Shown here: positions 44,962-52,918 of the stretch, one piece after another
How the letters are laid out: the number at the start of each line of letters is the position of its first letter
Numbering within the stretch: position 1 is the first letter of the stretch
Origin: Frigidibacter oleivorans
Lineage (GTDB): Bacteria; Pseudomonadota; Alphaproteobacteria; Rhodobacterales; Rhodobacteraceae
DNA: 64,000 nucleotides
Reading direction: 5' to 3'
Assembly: GCF_003993775.1 (NCBI RefSeq)
Contig: NZ_RJRZ01000004.1
Location: 124,001 to 188,000 of the forward strand
Position numbers and translations under genes: made by a program
The notes under the pieces: model-generated
The model's database searches: none
The model's input: only the letters and a program-made list of their open reading frames with translations
Told to the model about the DNA's origin: nothing

Positions 44962-46281
44962 TCAGGCCCCGAGTGTCCGGGGGGCCCGAGAGTCTGAAAG
45001 CGCGCGCAGCGACAGCGCGGCACCGAGGACGACGAGGGCGAGGCCGATGGTCAGGAACATGCCCGGAATGTCCAGCGCCGCCACCAGCGGCCGCGTGACC
45101 AGCGGCGAGGCGAACTGCCCCGCGAAGAAGGCCGTGGCGAGGAAGCCCGCCGCCCGGCCCCGCATCGCCGCCGGCACCCGGTTCATCACGAAGGTCGTGT
45201 AGTTGGGCATGCCCGGCCCCATGCCGATGCCGATCAGCAGCACCCCGGCCACGATCCCGCCGACGCCATCCGACAGGCCGATCAGCGCGTGGCCCGCCCC
45301 CATGAACAGGAAGCTGCCGGCAAAGACCGTCATGGACGAGACGTGCCGCCGGATCCTGCCATAGAACAGCGACCCCGGCAGTGCCGTCAGCGTGCCCGCG
45401 GCCAGCACCATCCCCACCAGCAGGGTGTTGTCGATGCCGATGGTCTGCAGCCGGAAGGGCAGCAGCGTCGGGATCGCGTAGTAGGAGGCCATGAACAGGA
45501 AGGCGAGCCCGCTGGCAAAGCTGAAGACGCCCCAGGGAAACGGCCCCTCGGCCAGTTCGCCCGGTGCGACGTCATGCCCGCCCGGCCCGGCGCGGTGCCC
45601 GGCTTGCGCCGCCGCCTGCCGCGCATGACGCGCCAGCGCCACGATCGCCATCGCCGCGATCGGCAGCACCAGCAGGTAGACGGCGAAGGCCCCGCGCCAG
45701 TGCAGCCCGGCCAGCAGGCCGCCCGCCAGCAGCACGATGATGCCGCCCGCCGACATCGAGGCGCCCTGCAGCCCCATGAAGCGCGCCCGCGCCGGCCCGT
45801 GAAACAGATCGGCCGAAAACGCCATGGCCAGCGTCATCGTGCCGGCCACGCCGACGCCCAGCAGCGCCCGCCCGGCCAGAAGCTGCCACAGCTCGTCCGC
45901 GACCAGCCCCGAGGCGCCGCCCGCCGCGTAGAGGCCCGCCGAGATTCCCACCAGCACCAGCCGGTTGGTGCGGTCGGCCAGCATCCCGAACAGCCCCGCC
46001 GTCAGCATCACCGACAGCGAGGGCAGCGTCAGCAGCAGCCCCACCAGCGTGTCGATGCCGGGCGTTCCGGCGAAATGGTCGCGCAGCCCCGGCAGCGAGG
46101 GCGAGATCGTCGCATTGGCCATGATCGTCATCGCGGCCAGCATCAGCACCGACACGGTGACGAAGCGCCCCGGAACGGCCGATGCGGGCATGGAGGATGC
46201 GGGTCTGGACGCCGCGGGTCTGGACGCTGCGGGCGATGACGCCGAAGCCGCGGCTGCCGCCGGGGAGAGTGTTCCGGTCAT
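44962..46281 (-). CDS. MFS transporter, drug-efflux type
   Basis: A 439-residue MFS protein with 12 predicted spans. The loop 2-3 motif is GLFGMLADRTNRLVLVG. The first 37 residues are a low-complexity Ala/Ser/Pro/Arg extension containing ASRPA repeats encoded by a 15-bp DNA repeat. Cation-independent drug:H+ antiporters of the DHA1 type look most similar, but the substrate is unknown. It is divergent from a LysR regulator, the typical arrangement for a regulator and its target. Confidence 0.9.
   Translation of the reverse strand: MTGTLSPAAAAASASSPAASRPAASRPASSMPASAVPGRFVTVSVLMLAAMTIMANATISPSLPGLRDHFAGTPGIDTLVGLLLTLPSLSVMLTAGLFGMLADRTNRLVLVGISAGLYAAGGASGLVADELWQLLAGRALLGVGVAGTMTLAMAFSADLFHGPARARFMGLQGASMSAGGIIVLLAGGLLAGLHWRGAFAVYLLVLPIAAMAIVALARHARQAAAQAGHRAGPGGHDVAPGELAEGPFPWGVFSFASGLAFLFMASYYAIPTLLPFRLQTIGIDNTLLVGMVLAAGTLTALPGSLFYGRIRRHVSSMTVFAGSFLFMGAGHALIGLSDGVGGIVAGVLLIGIGMGPGMPNYTTFVMNRVPAAMRGRAAGFLATAFFAGQFASPLVTRPLVAALDIPGMFLTIGLALVVLGAALSLRALSDSRAPRTLGA
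46199..46233 (-). repeat. 15-bp tandem repeat inside the MFS gene
   Basis: GCGGGTCTGGACGCC and GCGGGTCTGGACGCT are adjacent 15-bp copies followed by a partial GCGGG. In frame they encode the ASRPA repeats of the N-terminal extension. The repeat length (five codons) keeps the frame if copy number changes. Confidence 0.85.
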
Positions 46282-46359
46282 GGGTCTGTCCTGTCGGGAA
46301 GATCGCGGGCCGCCGGGGCATCGTGACGCCGAAACGTCATGACGCGGGCACGCGAGCGA

Positions 46360-46378
46360 TTATGCACTTGCGGCATAA
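46360..46378. promoter_or_regulatory. LysR-type palindrome in the MFS-lysR gap
   Basis: TTATGC-ACTTGCG-GCATAA is a perfect 6-bp inverted repeat with a 7-nt spacer and contains the T-N11-A pattern of LysR-family sites. It lies 79 bp from the MFS start and 56 bp from the lysR start. A further TTATGCA occurs at 46422. Confidence 0.65.
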
Positions 46379-46394
46379 AGGCTGGAACCGCTAG

Positions 46395-46419
46395 TGTTCA
46401 AGCCATCCATTCTTGAACA
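46395..46419. promoter_or_regulatory. Second palindrome next to the lysR start
   Basis: TGTTCAAG and CTTGAACA form a perfect 8-bp inverted repeat with a 9-nt spacer, ending 15 bp before the lysR ATG. It may be an autoregulatory site or form a hairpin in the mRNA leader. Confidence 0.55.
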
Positions 46420-46433
46420 GTTTATGCAGTATC

Positions 46434-47381
46434 ATGGATTATGACCTCGACCTGACCGCGTTGCGTGTCTTTCGCACCGTCGCGCGCGAACGTTCGTTCT
46501 CGAATGCCGCACGGCTGATGCGGGTTCCGAAGTCCACGGTGTCCAAGCGCGTGCGCGACCTCGAGGCGGGCCTGGGGGTGCGGCTTCTCGAGCGGACCAC
46601 GCGGCAGTTGCGGCTGACGGCCGAGGGCACGGTACTGGCGGCACGGGCCGAACGTCTGCTGGGCGAGGCCGAGGATATCGCCCGCGCACTCAGCGCCTCG
46701 GGCAGCGCGCCGCAGGGGCATCTGCGGCTGGCGGTGCCGCAGCTGTTCGGCCAGCTGTTCATGGGCCGGATCGCTGCGGGTTTCCGCGCCCGCCACCCGG
46801 AAATCACGCTCGACATCGTGCTGCTGGACCGGCCGCCGGACCTGCTGGAGGAAGGCTTCGACGGCATGGTGCGGCTGGGTCCGCTGGAAGACAGCGGTCA
46901 GGCCGCCCGCCGTCTGGGCGAGGTGCATGGCGTCCTGGCCGCGGCTCCCGCGCTTGCCGCGGGCCTTGCCCTGAACGAGCCCGAGGATCTGCGCGACCTG
47001 CCGGCCGTGGTTCTCAGCCCCGCCGCCGCGCATGGATGGGAATTCGAGCGGATCGACCGGCCCGAGATCCGCCGCCGGGTCGATCCGGCGGCGGGGCTCG
47101 CCATCGGTTCGTTCCTCGCGCTGCGCGAGGCGGCGCTGGCGGGTGCGGGGGCGGCGCTGCTGCCCGATTTCCTGGTGCGGCGGGACATCGAACGGGGGCG
47201 GCTGGTGCATCTGCTGCCGGGCTGGATCGGCAACCGGCGCGAGCTGCATTTCGTCTATCCCTCGCCGCAATCGGCCACCGCCCGGCTGCGCGCCTTCATC
47301 GACCATCTGACCGAGGATCTGCGCGACAACGGCCTGGCCGCGGAACCCTGCGCCGTGGCCCTGCCGGATGGCCGGGACTGA
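46434..47381 (+). CDS. LysR-family transcriptional regulator
   Basis: A 315-residue regulator with an N-terminal winged HTH (ALRVFRTVARERSFSNAARL then MRVPKSTVSKRVRDLEAGLG) and a periplasmic-binding-like effector domain from about residue 90. The HTH and the following LLERTTRQLRLTAEG are standard. The start at 46434 gives the normal LysR N-terminus. It is probably the regulator of the divergent MFS transporter; the inducer is unknown. Confidence 0.94.
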   Translation: MDYDLDLTALRVFRTVARERSFSNAARLMRVPKSTVSKRVRDLEAGLGVRLLERTTRQLRLTAEGTVLAARAERLLGEAEDIARALSASGSAPQGHLRLAVPQLFGQLFMGRIAAGFRARHPEITLDIVLLDRPPDLLEEGFDGMVRLGPLEDSGQAARRLGEVHGVLAAAPALAAGLALNEPEDLRDLPAVVLSPAAAHGWEFERIDRPEIRRRVDPAAGLAIGSFLALREAALAGAGAALLPDFLVRRDIERGRLVHLLPGWIGNRRELHFVYPSPQSATARLRAFIDHLTEDLRDNGLAAEPCAVALPDGRD

Positions 47382-47468
47382 CACCCGGCGGGGCCACGGG
47401 GGGAAGCCGCCGATGCCGGCGGTGCCGATCTGGAAAAGGCGGGCCGCGGATGTTACATCGCCTTAATC

Positions 47469-47834
47469 ATGCCAGATCGACCCCTCCTCGCCCGAGCCCC
47501 GCGCGCGCAGGCTGCGCCCGGTTCGCCGCCACCCGCGGATGCCCCGGACATGACCGCCCGCGCGGGCGAGGCCGCGGCCTTCCTGAAGGCGATGTCGCAT
47601 GAGGGCCGGCTGCTGATCCTGTGCCATTTGGCGCAGGGCGAACGGTCGGTCACCGAACTGGAACAGCTTCTGTCGTCGCGGCAAGCGGCGGTCAGCCAGC
47701 AGCTGGCCCGGCTGCGGGCGGAAGGGCTGGTCCGCACAAGGCGCGAGGGCAAGGCGATCTACTATTCCCTGCATGACCCGAAGGCCGAACGGCTGGTGCA
47801 GCTGCTTTACGCCATGTTCTGCGAAGGGCGCTGA
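47469..47834 (+). CDS. ArsR-family regulator of SqrR/BigR type
   Basis: A 121-residue winged-HTH repressor. The core AMSHEGRLLILCHLAQGERS, VTELEQLLSSRQAAVSQQLA and RREGKAIYYSLHD matches the persulfide-sensing BigR/SqrR group. The two cysteines, Cys52 and Cys118, are 66 residues apart, the same spacing as the sensing pair Cys41/Cys107 that I recall for SqrR. The first 27 residues are low-complexity, and a start at 47550 (94 aa) is possible; neither start has a good SD. No sulfide-oxidation gene is nearby. Its end overlaps the convergent Hsp70-like gene by 28 bp. Confidence 0.88.
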   Translation: MPDRPLLARAPRAQAAPGSPPPADAPDMTARAGEAAAFLKAMSHEGRLLILCHLAQGERSVTELEQLLSSRQAAVSQQLARLRAEGLVRTRREGKAIYYSLHDPKAERLVQLLYAMFCEGR

Positions 47835-49099
47835 ACGCCCCCTGCCGCGCCCACCGCCTCGCCCGCGGCCAAGGCCAGACCGTCGACCACGGCGGTGAAG
47901 GCCTCCGACCGTTCGACGGTTGCGGCGGGGCACAGGCGCGCGGCCTCGTCGGCCACCAGTCCCATCAGGCTCGACCCGCCGACGAGGATCACCCGGTCGA
48001 CCGCGCCCGGTGCGATGCCGCCCAGGCGCAGCGTTTCCGCCGCCGCCGCCGCCAGATCGCCGCGATAGGCCCATAGCGCGGCATCGAGCGAGGCGGCCGT
48101 CACCGGCACCGACAGGCCCGGTTCCACCATCGCCATGTCCACCGCCGCCCCCGCCGCCCCGGCGTTCGCCGCGATCTTGCCGCGCTCCACCGCGAAGGCG
48201 AGGTCATGGCCCAGCTCCTCGTCCAGCACCGTGGCCAGCCGGTCCAGCCGGGTGCCGGGCGCGGCCAGCCGCACCATCCCCGCCACCATCCGCCGGGTAT
48301 CGGGCGTGTAGAGGAAGGGGATCTTCGCCCAGGTCGCCAGATCGACGAAAACGGCGTTCGGCACCGGCAGCAGGCCCGTCCCCATCTCGCGCCGCAACTG
48401 CCCGCCATGGCCGAGGGCGGGCATCGCATGGGCCATCGACAGCGCATGGTCGAAATCCGTCCCGCCCAGCCGGATGCCGTGGCTGGCGACGATCCGCACC
48501 CCGCCTTTGGCCCCCGTCTCGAACAGCGAGAAGTCCGAGGTGCCGCCGCCGATGTCGACGATCAGCCCCAGCCCCGCGCCCGGCGCGGCCCGGGCCGCCG
48601 CCTCGGGTTCCGGCAGGAAGTCCACCGCCTCGAACCCCGCGGCCAGATAGCAGGCGCGCAGGTCGGCCTCGGCCTGCGCGTCGCGGGCGGCGTCGTTGGA
48701 GTGGAAATGCACCGGCCGCCCCGACAGCGCGCGGCGGAAGGGCCGGCCCGCCGCCGCCTCGGCCCGCAGCCGCAGTTCCGCAAGGAAGGCCGCGACGATG
48801 TCGGCCAGCGTCCGTCGCCGCCCGCCGATCAGCCGCGATTCATGCAGCAACGTGGTGCCCAGCACGCTTTTCAGCGCGCGCATGTAGCGCCCCTCCTGCC
48901 CCGCCACCAGCGCCTCCGCCGCGGCGCTGCCGATCCGCATCGCCCCGCCCGTGGCCGGGAAGAACACCGCCGTCGGCAGGGTTTCCGCCCCGGGTTCGAT
49001 CGCAAGCCGCCGCACCCGCCCGTCCTGCAGCACGGCGGCGGCGGAGTTCGAGGTGCCGAAGTCGACGGCAAGCGTGTCGGTTGCAGCTGTGGCGGTCAT
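47807..49099 (-). CDS. Hsp70-family protein, YegD-like
   Basis: A 430-residue actin-like ATPase related to DnaK but lacking the substrate-binding and lid domains, like E. coli YegD. The phosphate-1 motif is LAVDFGTSNSAAAV, the phosphate-2 motif is LIVDIGGGTSDFSLFE and the adenosine motif is VDRVILVGGSSLMGLV. The N-terminal start at 49099 has AAGGG upstream. The function of the family is unclear. It follows folE2 by 74 bp on the same strand. Confidence 0.9.
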   Translation of the reverse strand: MTATAATDTLAVDFGTSNSAAAVLQDGRVRRLAIEPGAETLPTAVFFPATGGAMRIGSAAAEALVAGQEGRYMRALKSVLGTTLLHESRLIGGRRRTLADIVAAFLAELRLRAEAAAGRPFRRALSGRPVHFHSNDAARDAQAEADLRACYLAAGFEAVDFLPEPEAAARAAPGAGLGLIVDIGGGTSDFSLFETGAKGGVRIVASHGIRLGGTDFDHALSMAHAMPALGHGGQLRREMGTGLLPVPNAVFVDLATWAKIPFLYTPDTRRMVAGMVRLAAPGTRLDRLATVLDEELGHDLAFAVERGKIAANAGAAGAAVDMAMVEPGLSVPVTAASLDAALWAYRGDLAAAAAETLRLGGIAPGAVDRVILVGGSSLMGLVADEAARLCPAATVERSEAFTAVVDGLALAAGEAVGAAGGVQRPSQNMA

Positions 49100-49173
49100 G
49101 GTCGCACCCTTGGGGAAGGGCGCGCTGGTAGCGCCTCGCGGGCCGCGATGCAAGCGGGCTCAGCCGGCCCGCC

Positions 49174-50274
49174 TCAGCCGGCCTTGTGCAGCGACTGGAA
49201 CAGCCGCGGGTCGAGGCTTTCGGCCGCGAAGGTCGGGCCTTCCGTCAGCACGCTGACCGCATCGTGGGAATGCAGTGATTCCTGATGGCTGGCCACCACC
49301 CGGAAATCGCCCACGCGCGGATCGGCCAGCAGCTGCGCCGCGAAGCTGCGCGCCGCATCCTCGACGAAGATCGGATGCGCGGCGTTCAGTTCGGCGAAGG
49401 CCTGTTCATCCTCGCGCTTGACCATCACCTGGGTCTCGGTCGGGACCGCGGCGCGAGCCATGTCGATCAGATCCTCGAACCACAGGCAGGACTTGCCCAC
49501 CGACTCGACCGACAGCCGCGCCACCGACCGCTGCGAGTGCGGCGTGGCCAACTGGCCGCGCGTGGCCCGCGCATGTTCCGACAGTTCCAGCGAGCAGGGG
49601 CAGGTCGAGCTGTAGACATAGTCGAGATGCACGATGCGCTTGCGCTGCCCCGCCGTTTCCACCAGTTCCAGCGCGATGTCGTAATACTGCCAGCCCGACA
49701 GGCCCGACCGCAGCGAGGCCACCCGCAGGGGGAAGCTGAACCGCATCTGGATGCGCGCGTCAAAGCTGCCCAGATCGGCCTTGTAGTCATCGAGCGCCGC
49801 CTCGATCACGTCGAAGCTGAAGGTGCGTTCGGAATGGGCATAGAAGGACCGCATGATGCGGCTCATGTTGATGCCCTTCTTTTCCGCCTCGAGGCTGACG
49901 GTGCCGGTGACGCTGGTTTCCAGCGTCAGGTCGCCGCCGTCGCGCGTATGGACCCGCAGCGGCAGGCGGAAATTCGAGATGCCCACATGCTGGATCATCG
50001 CGGGCGCCCCCACGATCAGGCTGGACGGGCCGTTCTGCAGGTCCGGCAGGGTGGCGCGATAGGCCTCGGTCGCGCGGAATTCGGCCGGATACTGCCGCGC
50101 GAGGTCGGGATAGGACCCGGCCGGCGCCGACCCGGGCAGCAGCCGCGCCACCACCGGATCGAGCGTCGCGATCTCGGCCTCGGTCGCGGTGCCGGCCCAG
50201 CGGCGCAACAGCGCCAGCGCCTCGGCCGCCTCGCCGCGCGAGGGGTCGCGTTCGATCACGCTCTGGATGTTCAT
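49174..50274 (-). CDS. folE2: GTP cyclohydrolase FolE2 (type IB)
   Basis: A 366-residue enzyme converting GTP to dihydroneopterin triphosphate for folate. It is the zinc-independent FolE2 form, recognised by DYVYSSTCPCSLELSEHARA, the GTGLP-like substrate stretch and AHPIFVEDAARSFAAQLLAD. The active-site Cys is in TCPCSLEL. The start at 50274 fits the family. FolE2 is commonly induced when zinc is scarce, but no Zur-like box is visible upstream. Confidence 0.95.
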   Translation of the reverse strand: MNIQSVIERDPSRGEAAEALALLRRWAGTATEAEIATLDPVVARLLPGSAPAGSYPDLARQYPAEFRATEAYRATLPDLQNGPSSLIVGAPAMIQHVGISNFRLPLRVHTRDGGDLTLETSVTGTVSLEAEKKGINMSRIMRSFYAHSERTFSFDVIEAALDDYKADLGSFDARIQMRFSFPLRVASLRSGLSGWQYYDIALELVETAGQRKRIVHLDYVYSSTCPCSLELSEHARATRGQLATPHSQRSVARLSVESVGKSCLWFEDLIDMARAAVPTETQVMVKREDEQAFAELNAAHPIFVEDAARSFAAQLLADPRVGDFRVVASHQESLHSHDAVSVLTEGPTFAAESLDPRLFQSLHKAG

Positions 50275-50307
50275 GGCCTGTCCCTTCCCGAAACCGCCCG
50301 GCACCGC

Positions 50308-50332
50308 CGGTGCCGGCCTTGCGCCGGCACCG
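50308..50332. repeat. Perfect stem-loop between metZ and folE2
   Basis: CGGTGCCGGC and GCCGGCACCG form a 10-bp stem with a CTTGC loop. No T-tract follows on either strand. Confidence 0.45.
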
Positions 50333-50393
50333 CGCGCACTATGTGGGGGCGGCGCGGCGCTTGTCCAACCTCTTGCGACCTCCTACGCCGCGG

Positions 50394-50418
50394 CTGCGGC
50401 ACCGGATCAGTGCCGCAG
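50394..50418 (-). terminator. Stem-loop after metZ
   Basis: CTGCGGCAC and GTGCCGCAG form a perfect 9-bp stem with a 7-nt loop, ending 5 nt past the metZ stop. Without a T-tract it may be an attenuating rather than full terminator, so read-through into folE2 is possible. Confidence 0.45.
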
Positions 50419-50423
50419 CGGGA

Positions 50424-51608
50424 TCAGGCCTGCGCCAGCGCCTGCGTCAGGTCGGCGATCAGGTCGCCCGCATCCTCCAGCCCCACCGACAGCCGGACCA
50501 GGCCCGGCGTGATCCCCAGCAGCGCGCGCTGATCCTCGGCCAGACGCTGATGGGTGGTGGTGGCCGGATGGGTGGCGATGGATTTCGCGTCGCCGAGGTT
50601 GTTGGAAATCTTCACGATCTCCAGCGCGTTCAGCACCCGGAAGGCCGCGTCGCGCCCGCCCTGCACCTCGAAGCTCAGCATCGTGCCGAAGCCGCCCATC
50701 TGCGCCGCCGCGATCCCGTGTTGCGGATGGCTCGCCAGCCCCGGATAGATCAGCCGGCCGAGCTTCGGATGCCCCTCCAGCGCGGCGGCGATGGCGGCGG
50801 CGGTGTCGGTTTGCGCCCGGACCCGCAGGTCCAGCGTCTGCATCCCGTTCAGCATCAGCCAGGCGTTGAACGGGCTGAGCGCCGCGCCCGTGTGCTTCAG
50901 ATAGGGTTCGGCCACCTTGCGCACGAACTCCTTCGTGCCGCAGATGACGCCGCCCAGTGCCCGGCCCGCGCCGTCGATATGCTTGGTCGCGGAATAGACC
51001 ACGACATCGGCGCCCAGGGCCACGGCCCGGCTCCAGACCGGGGTAGTGAAGACGTTGTCGACGATCACCGTCGCGCCCGCGGCATGGGCCAACTCCGCCA
51101 CCGCCTTCAGGTCCACGATCTCCAGCGTGGGGTTCGACATGGATTCGAAGAACACGGCCTTGGTGCCCGGCGTCACCGCCGCCTGCCATTGCGCGATGTC
51201 GGTGCCGTCCACATAGACGACCTCGACCCCGTAGCCCGCCAGCCAATCGAGCACATAGAGGCAGGAGCCGAACAGCGCCCGGGCCGAGACCACGCGGTCG
51301 CCCGGTTTCAGGAAGGCCGCCAGCGCGCCGTTGACCGCGGCCATGCCGCTGGCGGTGGCGAAGGCATCCTCGCAGCCCTCGACCGCGGCGATGCGTTCCT
51401 CGAACATCCGGGTGGTGGGATTGCCGTAGCGGGCATAGATGAACTCGTCGGCCCCGACCTCGATGAAGCGCGCCTCGGCCTGTTCGGCGCTGTCATAGGC
51501 GAAGCCCTGCGTCAGGAACAGCGCCTCGGCCATCTCGCCATACTGGCTGCGGCGCGTCCCTTCGTGGACGAGCTTCGTGCGGGTCTTCCAGTTGCGGTCG
51601 GTCGTCAT
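50424..51608 (-). CDS. metZ: O-succinylhomoserine sulfhydrylase MetZ
   Basis: A 394-residue PLP enzyme of the Cys/Met-metabolism family, making homocysteine from O-succinylhomoserine and sulfide. The PLP lysine is in VYSATKHIDGAGRALGG, with YARYGNPTTRMFEERIA and ATASGMAAVNGAL upstream. It starts MTTDRNWKTRTKLVHEGTRR, as in MetZ; a longer upstream frame is Arg-rich and not conserved. Its ATG overlaps the stop of a 23-codon leader ORF (ATGA). SD GAAGGA lies 8 nt upstream. Control by the SAM-II riboswitch is expected. Confidence 0.95.
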   Translation of the reverse strand: MTTDRNWKTRTKLVHEGTRRSQYGEMAEALFLTQGFAYDSAEQAEARFIEVGADEFIYARYGNPTTRMFEERIAAVEGCEDAFATASGMAAVNGALAAFLKPGDRVVSARALFGSCLYVLDWLAGYGVEVVYVDGTDIAQWQAAVTPGTKAVFFESMSNPTLEIVDLKAVAELAHAAGATVIVDNVFTTPVWSRAVALGADVVVYSATKHIDGAGRALGGVICGTKEFVRKVAEPYLKHTGAALSPFNAWLMLNGMQTLDLRVRAQTDTAAAIAAALEGHPKLGRLIYPGLASHPQHGIAAAQMGGFGTMLSFEVQGGRDAAFRVLNALEIVKISNNLGDAKSIATHPATTTHQRLAEDQRALLGITPGLVRLSVGLEDAGDLIADLTQALAQA

Positions 51609-51676
51609 CGGCAGGTTCCTTCGGCCTTGGCACCCCCGGCGGGGGCGGCGGCCGCGCCGGCACGGGCCGGCGGCAT
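51605..51676 (-). CDS. 23-codon leader ORF between SAM-II and metZ
   Basis: An ATG at 51676 lies 7 nt after AGAGG (51688-51684), the SD at the 3' end of the SAM-II aptamer. It reads MPPARAGAAAAPAGGAKAEG then TCR, and its TGA (51607-51605) overlaps the metZ ATG (51608-51606). It is out of frame with metZ, so metZ cannot simply start here. The peptide is Ala/Gly/Pro-rich with no Met or Cys run. It may exist only to carry ribosomes to metZ by coupling. Expression is inferred from spacing alone. Confidence 0.5.
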   Translation of the reverse strand: MPPARAGAAAAPAGGAKAEGTCR

Positions 51677-51681
51677 CCTCC

Positions 51682-51738
51682 GTCCTCTTTAGCGGATTGT
51701 TTAACGTGGCCCGCAATCGGGGCAAATCGCCACGTCTG
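51682..51738 (-). ncRNA. SAM-II riboswitch
   Basis: Read on the minus strand the sequence is GTGGCGATTTG, then GATTGCGG, GCCACGTTAAACAATCCGC and TAAAGAGG, the SAM-II (metA) motif. P1 is GTGGC (51733-51729) with GCCAC (51710-51706). The pseudoknot helix is GATTG (51718-51714) with CAATC (51699-51695), a covariation from the usual GCTTG/CAAGT pair. SAM-II elements are typical of alphaproteobacterial methionine genes. Confidence 0.93.
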
Positions 51739-51894
51739 CCCCGATAGCGCCGCCGGCAGGTCCGGTCAAGGGCGGCGGCGGCCGCGGCCGGTTTGCCACA
51801 GGCCGGGGCCGTCATGCCGCTGTGATCTGCCGGTCATGCTGCCGTCGCAGCATCCATCTAGATGTAGCGGCAGCTTCGTTCGGGACCGCACCCC

Positions 51895-52839
51895 ATGCCG
51901 CTTTTGCAGGTCAACGCGCTCGGTTCGCAGCCGGTGGCTGCGGGGGGGGACTCTGACCTCGTCGCACGGATCGCCGCCCATGCCGCCCGGCTGGCCCCCG
52001 GCGCGCCGGTCACGGTGATGATCCACGGCTTCCGCTTCTCGCCCTTCTCGGCCCCGCACAGCCCGCATGAACATATCCTGTCGCTGGACCCGGCCGAACC
52101 TTGCGCCCGCGTGCCGTCCTGGCCCCGCCATCTGGGCTTCGGCCGCGATCCGGCGGCGGGGCTGGCGGTGGCCTTCGGCTGGCATGCGCGCGGCACGCTG
52201 TGGCAGGCCTGGGCCGAGGCGCCGCGCGCCGGGGCGGCGCTGGCCGCGCTGATCGGGATGCTGCGCCGGGCCCTGCCCGACCGGCCGGTGGACATCGTCG
52301 CGCATTCTCTGGGCGCGCGGGTCGCGCTGGCGGCGCTGCCGCTGCTGGCTTCCGGCGACGTGGGGCGGATGGTGCTGATGACGGCGGCAGACCTGCGCGC
52401 CCGCGCCGCCGCCGCCATCGACACGCCGGCGGGCCGGGCGGCGTTGGTGCTGAACGTCACCACCCGCGAAAACGACCTGTTCGACGCGGGGCTGGAACTG
52501 GCGGTGGCAGGCGGCCTGCGCCGGGGGCTGGGCCATGGCCTGCCCGCGCCGCGCGCCAACTGGATCGACCTGCAGCTGGACCATGACCGGACGCCCGCGG
52601 CGCTGGCCGCGCTCGGCATCCGGCTGGGCGCGCCCGCCCGCCGCATCTGCCACTGGAGCGCCTATCTGCGCCCGGGCATCTTCGCGCTCTACCGCGGCAT
52701 CCTGCATGACCGCGACCGGTTCGACGCGGCCCGTCTGCGCGCCGCGCTGACCGGCAACCATGCCCCGCGCTGGTCGCGCCTGCTGCCGCGCCCCACGCTG
52801 CGGGCGCCCTTCGCCGGGCTCGGCAGCCCGCAGGCCTGA
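51895..52839 (+). CDS. Alpha/beta hydrolase-like protein
   Basis: A 314-residue predicted cytosolic protein of the alpha/beta hydrolase fold. The oxyanion region is VTVMIHGFRFSP and the nucleophile elbow is VAHSLGARVAL, with Ala in place of the first Gly of GxSxG. The segment NVTTRENDLFD and a later LDHDRTP may carry acid and His. This resembles DUF900-type esterase-like proteins. The substrate is unknown. It is divergent from the metZ leader region. Confidence 0.78.
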   Translation: MPLLQVNALGSQPVAAGGDSDLVARIAAHAARLAPGAPVTVMIHGFRFSPFSAPHSPHEHILSLDPAEPCARVPSWPRHLGFGRDPAAGLAVAFGWHARGTLWQAWAEAPRAGAALAALIGMLRRALPDRPVDIVAHSLGARVALAALPLLASGDVGRMVLMTAADLRARAAAAIDTPAGRAALVLNVTTRENDLFDAGLELAVAGGLRRGLGHGLPAPRANWIDLQLDHDRTPAALAALGIRLGAPARRICHWSAYLRPGIFALYRGILHDRDRFDAARLRAALTGNHAPRWSRLLPRPTLRAPFAGLGSPQA

Positions 52840-52918
52840 TCCGCGGCGGCAGGCCCGGGGCTTGCGCGCGGCCACCGACCGGCGTTCACTGGCGCCGACG
52901 CGCAGAGGAGCCCCCAGG

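Noticed and set aside
46434-46434. LysR start at 46413
   Set aside because: It would place the start inside the second palindrome and add seven residues not found in LysR proteins; 46434 fits better.
50275-50423. Zur box upstream of folE2
   Set aside because: FolE2 genes are often zinc-regulated, but the gap is GC-rich and no TGTTATA-type palindrome is present.
50424-51815. metZ starting at 51815 rather than 51608
   Set aside because: That frame runs through the SAM-II aptamer and encodes an Arg-rich stretch absent from the family; 51608 gives the conserved N-terminus.
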